Shown piece by piece: positions 1 to 10,556 of a DNA stretch of 64,000 nucleotides. How positions within the stretch are numbered: position 1 is the stretch's first letter; every line of letters starts with the position of its first letter. The translations under genes and the position numbers were made by a program. Source of the DNA: Astrocystis sublimbata (Eukaryota > Ascomycota > Sordariomycetes > Xylariales > Xylariaceae); contig JAJNNY010000090.1 in NCBI GenBank assembly GCA_022453515.1, forward strand, positions 1-64,000, written 5' to 3'. Under the pieces are notes generated by a model. It had not been told where the DNA came from. It searched no databases and was given only the letters and a program-made list of their open reading frames with translations.

Positions 1-2154
1 TGCACACATCAGCCAAGTTCAACGTAGCTGCAAGATGTAGCGGTGTGAATTTTTGGTCGAGCGATTGTTGTATTGAGGCTGAAATGTCGTTTACTTGGAG
101 TGGTCTCTGAAGTTGTTCTCTCGGAAGCCTTCGTCTGATACCATGCTTGTCTGATATTGTCATACAAGCACCATTAAGTGACAAATTTCTTAAATGGCTT
201 AACAGTTCGATTATCCATAGTAAAGCTTTTCGATTCTGACGGAAGTTGCACATTTCCAATGCAAGGTCAAGGATGTCATCTTGGGCTTCTAGAGTCGATG
301 CAAAAACCGGCCATGCAAAGGAAGCATAAGAGAACATCGGCCAATCCCTGTCTCTTTGCAACATATGCTCTGGATCAAGATCAGGGGCCTGCTCGTTGTG
401 ACGGTGACTTTCCCATTTCAAGAATCGTAGACATAATCTAGCGGCCTCAAGAGCAATAGTTGAGGCTGAGATGTGATATTGTGCATACTCGGGATTTCTG
501 AGCAATGCGGAATTTTCGAGAAACTCTCTGACCGAGAAGTGGGCAAATTCGAGAAATTTCCCGTCTTGAGACTTCCTGATTAGGCTGCTGCATTTCCTGG
601 TTATGAAATTCTCTTTCACGATGGAAGCTTTGCTGAAAGCTGTTCCATACTGGTCTGGTACAGAGATAGCCTGCAGTAAGCAGTCGATATTGACTTTCCA
701 TTCGTCTTTGAGGGCAAGCAGTTGAAGACATCGCTGGACATATACTCACATGCCATCCGCCTTATCTACCAGCCGTCGTTTAACCTCATCTTTCAATCCA
801 ATTTCCTGGAATTCCAGCTTGCCCTGCGCTATCCGCGACTCGATTTCTGCACCAACGTACAGGGTGATGTCCTCCGTATGTGCTGCAATGACGATCTCCT
901 TGAAATCATTTTCAAGTCGCTGGCTTATCTCGACGAGTTGACGACTGAACAAAGCCATGGTCACACGGTCTGCGAATTGCGATAGCTCAAGCAAGGCCAT
1001 CACCACATCGTCAGTGCGGTCGGCGCATTCATCCAGGCCGTCTACCACTATCAGCACCTGGTCGAAGTTCTCAGACATCTTTATGATTATGTCCCTCAAT
1101 TCTTCAGAATCGAGAGGCCTAGGCAAGGATGCAGATGGATGTAAACTATCGTAGTACTCTTGCAGATCATTGAAAGCAGCTTCATCCTGCCGTGCTAACT
1201 GAGATGCCAACGCCCCGAGCACATTTACAGGGGAACCGGAAGCCTCATTCTTGTAATCACAGAAGAAGAATGCCGACCCTGTCTTGGGGGAATTGGATGC
1301 TTTCTCCAGGCATCTCTGGATCACAGCACCGGCCAGGACAGTCTTTCCAGCGCCAGGGATTCCACTGAGCCACATTTTAGCTCCTGGCGTTTCGATCCAA
1401 GCCGTGAATTCTGTTGATTCTGTAAGCCAGAGACCCGTCATCGGGTGTTTTAGCTTGATACTGGTGGAGAGACTCGACTGAGGATTGACGTGCAATAGAA
1501 AGTCGAGTGTCTTTAGACGCTTTTCATTCAACTCAATACGTGCAAGATCCTCTAGGGTAATGATACTTTTCTGAATAGCTGAGAGTTTCTTGTCCGTCTC
1601 ATCCTGCTTGCTGAGACAAAGCACGAGGGAGTCCAGAGTGTCTGTTTGTAGCGCCAGGCTCAGAGTTTCCTTCTGGCGCCTAAAGTCTTCCTGGAGATCC
1701 TTGGTCTTTGACGCTGAGAAGGGCCATTTTAGTGTTTTGTAAACCTGCTTAATCCGGCTACTTGTGTCGACTTTACCGAGTCCGCTTTCGACTCTTTTTT
1801 CGATCAGTTTAAGTGTAAGATAACAATCGTGTACGTGTCGAAGTTGTAAAGTCTTGGTCGGTCGTTCTGTGCCTTCTAACTCGCCGGCTAGCACTGAGAC
1901 GTTGTGCAGCACCCCTGATAATGCTTCCACTTCGGCCACGAGGCCTTTGATCTCCTCCTGCGCACCAGATGCTGATCGGGAATATTTGTAGAGGCTACGT
2001 AATACTGTCTGTGTGCGATGATGTTAGCATTCGGCTGCCTATAGGTCTTGATACGGGCTGAAATGATTCTGAAAGGTGTTATGACGGAATAGTTTACATC
2101 AGCAAGCGAAAGGACGCCAACTATGCTACCAGCCACAGACAGGGGGTCCGCCAT
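1..2154 (-). CDS. NACHT-ankyrin NLR-like receptor, 3'-partial, probably disrupted
   Basis: Fungal NOD-like receptor of the kind used in non-self recognition and heterokaryon incompatibility, running off the left edge. Exon 1 (2098-2154) encodes MADPLSVAGSIVGVLSLAD, the hallmark N-terminus of the HeLo-like/fungal NLR N-domain. A GTAAAC...CAG intron at 2009-2097 joins it in phase to the rest. Walker A GIPGAGKT lies at about residues 235-242 and Walker B LIVVDGLDEC at about 338-347. An in-frame TGA (746-748) follows KADGM. The same frame then stays open to base 1 and contains CSSLIRK and FAHFSVREFLE, the usual end of the winged-helix part, and at the very edge FTPLHLAA, an ankyrin repeat. The FRWV... 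stretch that normally follows ADGM appears to be missing from the DNA, so I favour a deletion allele. A GTGAGT intron starting at 749 could bypass the TGA. The family call is firm; the integrity of the gene is doubtful. Confidence 0.75.
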
Positions 2155-2745
2155 CTCGGCGTCTCTGGGTCTCTCACAAACGAAAGCGAAGAGAAGAGGC
2201 AGAATCCAAATCGTGGGGTGTATTAATAGGTGTTCGTGGCATAGGTATGTCGTAGCAGCTTAGATGGGTAAGTTTATGTGACGAATGATTCATTAATGAA
2301 AACTGTAATATTCTGGATGGTGGAAATAGATCGCTACTCCCTGCTACCTCTTGCGGGTAACAAGGCTATATAAGCTTAATGCGGGATTATTTCAAAGATG
2401 AACATGAGAAGAAGAGAAAAGAGGTTCGTGGTTTGCCTAGGAGGCTGGGGACCCTCCTAGAACGGGTCTCATTCAGGGATCTCGATGTTCAACAGTGGGA
2501 TTTAAGGGTGCAATAACAAGTTTATATATGATAAAAACTTTGTGGTGTTTAAATATACACCCTACTGTAGTATGGAAGGGGAGGGGCATAGAATCCAACC
2601 TGTAAGACCGTGAGGGTATGACGTAATATCTGAACATATACACGAGGGGTCGCACTTACGTGGCGGGCCTGGACTGGACTCGCTCACCGAGTCTCGATGT
2701 GGGGATCACGTTACCAAGGCCTTTAGGCGTTACCTACCCTACCTC

Positions 2746-2764
2746 GGGGGGGGGGGGGGGGGGG
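2746..2764. repeat. Poly-G tract, 19 nt
   Basis: Uninterrupted run of 19 G on the plus strand. Such tracts are prone to length error in assemblies. Confidence 0.9.
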
Positions 2765-3197
2765 TTGGTGATAGTTACCGCAAGGGTCATAGGGGCTGTA
2801 ACCGTCCCCTAAAATCCAAAACCATGTCTGATTTTCGTGACAGTCTCTGTGATAGTCACACTTCTAGGACCCTTTTTTAGCCCAAATTAGTCTAGTATGT
2901 AATATGATCTTAAGCCCAAAACTGTCACCAGGCGAGCCAGGCGCCTTACAGCCCCAAGACCGTTACGGAGTCTCAAAGCCGTCATAGCTCCTAGAAACCG
3001 TCCCCTACAGGGTAGGCTCGCTATAGAAGGCACGAATCGTAGAAACAGAAGGCTCGTCGAACTTAGGCATTTTCTACCTACCTTAGACCTAGACCTGCAG
3101 CTGTGACTCTATTCCTCTCCTTCTCACACCTCTCACACACACACACACACATGCTGGCGCGCGCCCCCAGGACTGAATTGGAGCCCTCGGAGCCTTA

Positions 3198-3340
3198 CCC
3201 CCTAGGACTGGATCGGAGCCTACCCCTAGGACTGGGTTGGAGCCTATCCCCTAGGACTGGCCTACCTGGATTGGACTGGCCTACTCGCAAGGACTGGCAG
3301 GCTGACTGGTAGGTAGGTGGGCGTAGGTAGGTGGGCGTAG
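3198..3340. repeat. Degenerate minisatellite
   Basis: Three clear copies of CCCCTAGGACTGG followed by TCGGAGCCTA, GTTGGAGCCTA and similar spacers run to about 3310. They are followed by the 14-bp unit GTAGGTAGGTGGGC repeated twice (3309-3336) and a decayed third copy. Confidence 0.7.
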
Positions 3341-4500
3341 GTAGGCGTAAGTACCTAGGTAGGTTATCAGACTTATTACCGTAATAGGGCGGCCTGTTAC
3401 CGTGATCCGGTGGCCTTGATTCGTGATCGTCTTGGATTTGGGTGATCTTACGGCTCTGTGATTGCCTTATACTAAGATTGTCCTAAAAACCTAGGACAGT
3501 TTCGCATCTGTAATTATTCGCGATAGAGGCTAGTTGTATGACTATCTTTATTTTGAAAGGGTTACGAAGGTTCGAGACCCTTGCTGTAACTGTTACCAAA
3601 TACCCCCATCCCGCGCTAGGGTACTTACTTTTTATTTGATTTATAGGACTTATATAAACGCAGTCAACAACTTATATAATACCTAGGCACTTTGCAATAA
3701 ATACCACATGATTAAGGAGGAATCTTTCCAAGGTATGAAAGACCGTCTCATCTATTTTGCGTGGTGCCTCGTGGGCAGGCACTTGTATCCTGGCGAGGGG
3801 ATCTCCAACTGTACCCGACGAGTCTTGGCGGCATCTCTCACTTACATCAAACTTTAGAGTTGCATTTGGGCCCCCTTCACAACAGACGACTTGTAACTTT
3901 GGGATTTCGTATTCGGGGCGAGGCACGTACTGGAATTGCGTCATTCAGAATTAAATCGATGTAAATAGTCGTCGCAAGGGATGGATACGTAGGTACGTGT
4001 TCTTTAGCCACCCACCTAGGTAATCCAAGCACCCAAGCCAGGTTAGCTTGGAGGTAGGTAGTTATAGATGTTACATTGCACGAGAAAGATAATGGTTCTA
4101 GGTAGACTCATGTAGGTACGCGTTCAGGTTTGTCTGTGGTACTACGATATTTCAACAATTTCGTTTGCAAGGGAATATGTGTTTCGGTAGTCTGTGGCTA
4201 AAGGCATCGGACATGTCGGGCTCATTCAGCAGCTTCTCCGCGCAGTCTTGAAGGGAGGTTTCGCTTCGATAAGTAGATGAAATGATGTGCGACATTGCCC
4301 AAGAAATTGGTTGCTTTGAAAAGAGAATGGAGGTATTTCAACTCAAGAAAAGCGCAAATAGCCTTGTTGAAAATGGCTTTATATAATACAACCAGGTGAC
4401 AGCCCTGAGGTTGCCAAGCGTTGCTGTTGCCTACAGGACGGTTGACGATGGTTGTGGCGGGGGCGGGACCGTGGTGGCTAGGGCGCGACTTAGGTACATC

Positions 4501-5672
4501 TGTTAGACAGGACGGCTACCCCACCTGACCCCACTTGGCGCGGATCGCATACCGCCTATTACCAATCCCGCCCGCTCGAGTCCCTCTAGAGACAGTCCCT
4601 CGTCGGTCCCTGGCTCGCCTGGTGACTGACTGACCTGCCTCCACCTCTGCCTCCACCTCCACCTCTCCGCCATCTCACCACCACGCAACTCTACCATACC
4701 GACCCTTTACTCTTACACCACTTCCGCGACCACACCGTCGGTCCACACACTTGCACCATCGCATCAACCACCCAAACTCCTTTGGCTCAGTAGTCTGCCG
4801 GGCCACCGACGGAGTCATAGATAGGACGCTCAAGCAGCTCACTAGGTATGTGAAGGGGATACCCCGTGCTTCATGCTCGTCATTCGTCATTCGTCATTGT
4901 CACCTGCTCCGCCCCTCCTAGCCCGTCATCCTATCTATCGCCTCTCCTCTGTATGCCACCTGCCTATGTGCTGCCTCCTAGTTGGGCAATCCATCGCCAG
5001 TTCCCTACACATACACATACCCACAGCTGCCCACGAGGACTCCCTCCATCACATCGCTCGAGCATCGAGGCAACAGGCGAAACAAGCACCGCATCCTCCC
5101 AACAGGGAGAGGGCAAAAGAACCAATCCATAAGCAGCCGAGCAGTTCAGGAAGCTAGCGCCGGTGAGCACCACGGCACCAGACCAACCAACCAGGCACCC
5201 GCCAGGCAACCTCCAGCCCACCCAACACCCCAACATACTGTCTCTTACCAAGTCGCATCGTTCACCACCCTGCTTCTTTCTCTTTCCTTCTCTCAACTCT
5301 TCCCTCACACTCCCATCATCCTTGAATCCTTTCACCTTCGTCTGTCTGAATTACCCACGGTAATCATCTACTCCTCCACCTTGCACTCCACATTCCCTAG
5401 TCGCCAGCATCCAGACTGTTCTATTCAAGTGCCTATCCAGGTACCTATCCTGCATGCCAGTTTGATCTTTGTGCGCCATTTCTACCAAAGGCAACGACGC
5501 ACGCCTGAACTTTATCTTCGGTCGCCTCGTCACCTATCATCGCCACCTTGACGGCTCCGACTGACAACCAACATCCAGCTCATAGCTTGCCCATCCTACG
5601 TCTGTACTCGCCTTAACGAGTCGACAACCATATCGCATTACACCACCCACGTTTCCATCACCGACAGTCAAG
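4501..5672 (+). promoter_or_regulatory. ATG8 promoter and long pyrimidine-rich leader
   Basis: About 1.1 kb of C/T-rich DNA upstream of ATG8, with many CACC/CCTC stretches and several short open frames that do not resemble proteins. This is typical of strongly expressed fungal genes with long leaders. No discrete element could be assigned. Confidence 0.4.
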
Positions 5673-6182
5673 ATGCGAAGCAAGTTCAAGGACGAGCATC
5701 CCTTCGAGAAGCGCAAGGCCGAGGCCGAGCGCATCCGTCAGAAGTACTCGGACCGTATTCCTGTATGTTGCTGCCCCGCTCCCCGCCATGTGTCCTGACT
5801 ATGTCGATGGCCATTCATGCTGACCTCGGTTGTCCGCGCTTGCCAGGTTATCTGCGAAAAGGTCGAGAAGTCCGACATCGCTACTATTGATAAGAAGAAG
5901 TATCTCGTCCCAGCGGATCTCACCGTCGGCCAGTTCGTCTACGTCATCCGGAAGCGTATCAAGCTCTCTCCGGAAAAGGCCATCTTCATTTTCGTCGACG
6001 AGGTCCTTCCCCCGACAGCGGCTCTCATGAGCAGCATCTACGAAGAGCACAAGGACGAGGACGGGTATGACTTTGCCCCTATCCCATGTCACAAACGAAA
6101 CCACGCAACTAACATGAGTGCCTCTTGCAGGTTCCTCTACATCACGTACTCGGGCGAGAACACGTTCGGTGATGCTGCCTAG
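5673..6182 (+). CDS. ATG8: Autophagy ubiquitin-like protein Atg8
   Basis: Atg8 is the ubiquitin-like modifier conjugated to phosphatidylethanolamine on growing autophagosomes; it drives membrane expansion and recruits cargo receptors. Exons 5673-5762, 5847-6064 and 6131-6182 give 119 residues beginning [20 protein letters not shown], almost invariant across fungi. The ubiquitin fold carries [15 protein letters not shown] and the [10 protein letters not shown] segment, and the end is [12 protein letters not shown]. Gly116 is the residue exposed when Atg4 removes the short tail, here Asp-Ala-Ala. Introns are GTATGT...CAG and GTATGA...CAG. The product is cytosolic until lipidated, then on the phagophore. 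Identity is certain. Confidence 0.98.
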
Positions 6183-6689
6183 ATCTGTTTGACTCGCTTG
6201 ATTGCTTTTGGGATTCCGGCGTTGTCAGGTTCAAGTTTACGGTTGCGATAATTCACGACGAAACACCGTGCTAGGGGTTAGGGGATGGGGGATGGGAGCA
6301 CAATTGCAGGCACCAACGAGCCCGTCGCATCGATAGTCTCATAGATCTGCGCAGGCTAACCACCACCCTCGTGTCATCCTACTCTACTTCAGCTCAGCAA
6401 CGAATTTTTCTACTTCAGCTCAACAAGGAATATTTGATCAATAAAGGACATTCGGTCCTCCATTTTGGATGTTCCCCAAGTACAAGTACTACCTCCTTGC
6501 ACTCTCAATGGTGTTGGCCTTAGTTATTGTCTAAGCCATACATGCATGATGTGCTATTCTCGCTCGGGACGAGTAACATAGTGGGGTGTCTCATACTTCA
6601 ATAAGATCAAGTAACTCTACACTCTCTGTTCTCACGCAACATGTGATATTCTTAGGCTTTGTTCGACGTGAAATGAAGTGGATTGATGA

Positions 6690-6740
6690 CACCCAAAAGT
6701 GGGATGTCGGATGGATGAACTAGTGACCTGGCCTTAGTAG
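6690..6740. repeat. Dispersed ~50-bp repeat, copy 1
   Basis: Starts ACACCCAAAAGTGGGATGT and ends CTAGTGACCTGGCCTTAG. A second copy with a few differences lies at 7362-7415 in the same orientation. Possibly a remnant of a small mobile element. Confidence 0.7.
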
Positions 6741-7361
6741 CCGTACGTAGCTTTTCCATTTGTTACATACCTACTAGATGGAAGTAAGCGGAACGGGGTG
6801 GTTGTTTGATTGAAAAGCATATTTATTTATAGGTGAAGTAAGGGGTGGGAATTTGGACGGGAATGATGATGTGATGATGGCTGCGTGTTACTATCATGGA
6901 TCTTAGAGCTTATATGTGAAAATATGCGAGGGGTTATCTGGTTTGTCAGGGTGATTTACGTTAGGTAGTATAGCATTCTCTGTATGGGAAGGCGATTCTT
7001 CCGAGGTTGTTCGGGGTTTATTTCGTATGCTGCTACGTTTGCCCTGGAGTGATGTGTTTGAAGGTTTGAGGGTGTGAAGAACAGAATGTCAAATGGAGAT
7101 CTGGGTTAAGGGTACCTTCTAGTGTATGGGTATTGCTTGCAAGTTTGCACGCTTTGTAGGTCGTCAGTCAAGCTAGCCAACTGAATGAAGCGTAACGAGG
7201 GAATAGCAGGAGATTATAATTCCAATTCTGATTATCATTCGATACTCTGCTTAGGAACTCCGGGCTGTATTCGGAGTGATTGATCGCTTATGCTCTCAGC
7301 TTCTTAATTATACTGTATGTGTAGGTATGTTCCAAGTTGTAATGGGGTGTAATTATTGCCC

Positions 7362-7415
7362 ACACCCAAAAGTGGGATGTAGAATGGAGGAATCTAGTGA
7401 CCTGGCCTTAGCCGT
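7362..7415. repeat. Dispersed ~50-bp repeat, copy 2
   Basis: Same orientation as the copy at 6690-6740. Both share ACACCCAAAAGTGGGATGT and TAGTGACCTGGCCTTAG, and differ by substitutions and small indels in the middle. Confidence 0.7.
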
Positions 7416-8264
7416 AGGAGTCGTTTATAGTATACTGTGACTCGTACCTGCCTAACAATGTCAGGAACAGAGTACTACTAGGTATATGGCTGAAAGGCTC
7501 TGTTACACATGTGGTCGTCACCGTCCCATGGAACGGACGACGAGGGCGAGATGTTATGCTGCATCATTCATTCGGCCGACTTGGTCACCTTGATTTGGCT
7601 CAAGTAGGCTAGACGGTGTGTCGAGTGGAGCCAGTCGGTTGAACGTTCTGGGTGCAATTATTAAGCATCGGCTTGTCCTCCCCACCACTGAGATCTATTG
7701 TGGACATACCTCACCTTACCCATCATGGATCTGCTTGCCCACCTCGCACTCGCTCACAGAGCCCTTGACGATACGCGTATCGGTTAGTCGGTATCAGTGC
7801 AGTTGCCGATCGGTCTCGACTTACCTATTAGGTAGCGAGAGTAGATGTTGAGCTCCCAAGAGCGGTTTCCTATATGCTGAGCGACATGGGTCTACCGTAT
7901 AATTTGACACGCATTACATGCATGACATGCGAGATGTCACCTACTGTACGTACATATGCTCGGTACAGGAGTTATGACAGGGAATAGATTATAGCTGGCC
8001 TCTGATCGTGTAGTGTGGGGGACGAGGGGCATAGACACAGTTGGCGCATTGGCTTTGTAATCGGGCGAGGTTGGAATCTTTCCGCGAGTGTCCCGCTTCC
8101 TAAGGCGGTCCGTGGATGTCGATCCCTAATCCACATCTCTCCCTCTCTCTATCACACTACCTTCCGGGAAGGAGCAGACTACCCTTACCCTGCATGACAC
8201 TGTGATGATGCACGAGTCGAAACGAGCGTGTGCTCCATATCCAGATATGCCTGGACTACATCGC

Positions 8265-8271
8265 TATATAA
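8265..8271 (+). promoter_or_regulatory. TATA box of the GST gene
   Basis: TATATAA lies 159 nt upstream of the GST start codon. It is followed by a CATCTCCATCTCC-type pyrimidine/CA-rich leader, a usual fungal core promoter arrangement. Confidence 0.5.
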
Positions 8272-8429
8272 CCAGGCCACTCGCGCCTTGAGAAGGAAAC
8301 AACTCCATCTCCATCTCCATCACAACAATCTCCTGCTGCCTACTTCAGAAACCTACTGTTCGACTACGTTGAACTACTCCTTACTGCACTACATACACTC
8401 TTGCTCATACCCCCTCTACCAACTTCACA

Positions 8430-9256
8430 ATGGCGACCTCCAACCTGAAGCCGATCAAGGCGTACGGCGCAGCAGGCCCCAACCCGCCCAAGGTGATCTC
8501 GATCCTCGAGGAGCTGGGCCTGCCGTACGAGGTGCAGGCGGTGGCCATCACCGACGTCAAGAAGCCCGAGTACACGGCCATCAACCCCAACGGCCGGCTG
8601 CCCGCCATCTACGACCCCAACACCGACCTGACGCTGTGGGAGTCGGGCGCCATCCTCGAGTACCTGGTCGAGACGTACGACAAGGAAGGGAAGATCAGCT
8701 TCCCGAAGGGGTCCAAGGAGAGCTTCATCACGAAGCAGTGGCTGTTCTTCCAGGCGACGGGGCAGGGCCCGTATTTTGGCCAGGCGGTGTGGTTCACGAG
8801 ATACCACCCCGAACAGCTCCCCAGCGCGCGCGAGCGCTACATCAAGGAGATCCTCCGCGTCACCGGCGTCGTCGAGGGCCATCTCGCGAAGCAGGACGCC
8901 GCCAAGGGCCCTTGGCTCGTGGGCGATCGGGTCACGTACGCTGATATTGCGTGGTTCATGTGGCAGGACGGCATCACGCTGCTGCCTGAGGGTGAGTTTG
9001 TTTAGTTTGCTTGGTCCCTTCCCTTTCTTTTACTTTCCTTTCCCTTCTTCCTCCTACTTTGAGGAAGAGTGAAAAGGAGAATGAGAAGTAAGAATTGAGA
9101 AGAGTGTTGCTGACATTGGAATTAGTCTCCTACGACAACTACCCCAACGTCAAGAAGTGGCTCGACAACCTGCGCGAGCGCCCTGCTGTCGCGAAGGCGG
9201 TCGAGATCAACAAGGCCAACTCGCACCCTGTCAACCCGGCTGACCTGAACAAATAA
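8430..9256 (+). CDS. Glutathione S-transferase, Ure2-like
   Basis: Predicted cytosolic glutathione transferase conjugating glutathione to electrophiles or acting as a peroxidase, for detoxification and stress defence. Exons 8430-8991 and 9126-9256 (GTGAGT...TTAG) give 230 residues. The N-terminal thioredoxin-like half includes KAYGAAGPNPPKV and the cis-proline/glutathione site NPNGRLPAI, then LTLWESGAILEYL. The helical C-terminal half includes GPYFGQAVWF, DRVTYADIAWF and a second-exon end VKKWLDNLRERPAV. N-terminus and spacing fit the fungal Ure2p/GstA group rather than the theta or omega type. The start gives the normal family length. It is a stand-alone gene with a TATA box; no partner gene is evident. 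Confidence 0.9.
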
Positions 9257-10556
9257 GCTTGTGGTGGTGTTTTGATATGAGATGGCATGGTGTGGTGTGG
9301 TGTGGTGTGAGCTTTTGGGCGGAGCATGAACTTAGCTCTATCGCCTGAACGAAAGAAAGAAAAGAAAAACAGAAAAAAAGTTGCATAGCGTTAGATCAGT
9401 GTTGTTTGTATGTATATAACAAAACTCAATCGCAATCGAAGGATTTCGGCTCGGAACTTCTAGATTTCAAAGTTCGAAATTTGAAGTAATTGGGGTTTGT
9501 GAGTGAGATGTTGGTAATACACCAGGAATCGTCCCCTGACATTGGCATAGCCATAAATGTTGTGTGTTTTACAGCGCCGTATGTGTCAACATAAAAGCAT
9601 GGCATTTCCATATGTTTCCATGTGTTTTTATGTCGCATCAAACAGCCTTCCATTTATTGAAATGATGGTGTTATTGCGTAAATTGAAGTATCATGAGTGA
9701 GGCGTGTTGTGAGGATCTTTGCTTCATTGAGGGCAGTCGCCGGCATCACATCCACATCCACATCCACAGCCACAGCTTTCAGCCCCTGCAAGCCACTCGA
9801 GCCACGGCCGGGGATAAGATGGGATCTGGTGCCTGTTCTGGCGCATCCTTCCAATCATGTCTCAGATCTGTTATCCACTTTTTGTTGGTTGTACCAATTT
9901 GTACGTAAGCTGCGCATGATTCTGGCTTGTCTGGATGTGATAGGTACAGCCGAACGGTAATGCCTGCTCGGCATCGCGTCGCTATGCCCGATTTTGGTAA
10001 CCATCGTCATCTGAGCTGCACCTCTTCACATCCTCACACCTTTGCGCACCCTCGGATTACGCCACGTTTGCCACGATTGCACGTCGCGGGTAGCGGGCTT
10101 GGCTCTGCTTGGCCTAGTCAGGATGGTTCCATCTTGTTGTGATATTATAATCAGCATATCAATCCATCGCATGCCATGACATAGCAGTTCCCCATAACCC
10201 ACCCGACTACTGACAACCTAATTTAGGTAGACGCTTTTGCTGAAGTATCCACCAACCATCACGACCAACGCATAATTCTACTATTACCCAGGCATCTCCC
10301 CCAGACATTCTCGCCGACCTTCACCATTCCACATCCACACCGGGCCTCGCACCCCTCCTCTTCACGTGCTGCTGCTGCCGAAGCACGACAACTCCTCCCA
10401 TCCATCCCGAGCGACAGAGGAGGGAGTGGCCCCGCCATCGAGCTCGACCATCTTGGCGCTTCAGCCTCGCGAGACGACGGCGACAATAACGAAAACAACC
10501 AAGGAAAAAGGGAGAAGAGAAAGGCCAAGCTCAAGTGGCTTGATGAACAGGACGAC
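9257..10556. other. Intergenic region, GST 3' end and phosphate transporter promoter
   Basis: Nothing gene-like that I can support. Short open frames around 9650-10140 include CATCCA/CACATCC simple repeats but no recognisable protein. The last 300 bases are C/T-rich and form the transporter leader. Confidence 0.4.

Larger units (their letters stand above)
2155..4500. other. Repeat-rich intergenic region
   Basis: No gene I can support. It holds a 19-G run (2746-2764), a CA microsatellite near 3132-3150, a degenerate array of CTAGGACTGG-type units (about 3198-3310) and a 14-bp array (from 3309). A 90-codon open frame on the minus strand (3672-3944) matches nothing I recognise. The region looks like decayed repeat or mobile DNA. 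Confidence 0.5.
6183..8429. other. Intergenic region between ATG8 and the GST gene
   Basis: ATG8 3' region, then about 2 kb without a convincing gene. It contains two copies of a ~50-bp repeat (6690-6740 and 7362-7415). The last few hundred bases form the GST promoter. Open frames at 7618-7851, 8015-8197 and 8228-8944 have no protein-like features. Confidence 0.5.

Noticed and set aside
3565..3600. GGTTCGAGACC resembling a tRNA T-arm
   Set aside because: No acceptor stem, D-arm or anticodon arm at the right distance on either strand.
3672..3944. 90-codon minus-strand frame in the left spacer
   Set aside because: No motif, no splice or promoter context, and sits in repeat-derived DNA.
4982..5551. 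189-codon frame upstream of ATG8
   Set aside because: Pyrimidine-rich leader DNA giving a Ser/Pro/Thr/His string in several frames. No protein-like pattern.
8228..8944. 238-codon frame overlapping the GST gene
   Set aside because: Reads the GST exon in a shifted frame. The GST frame carries the conserved motifs.
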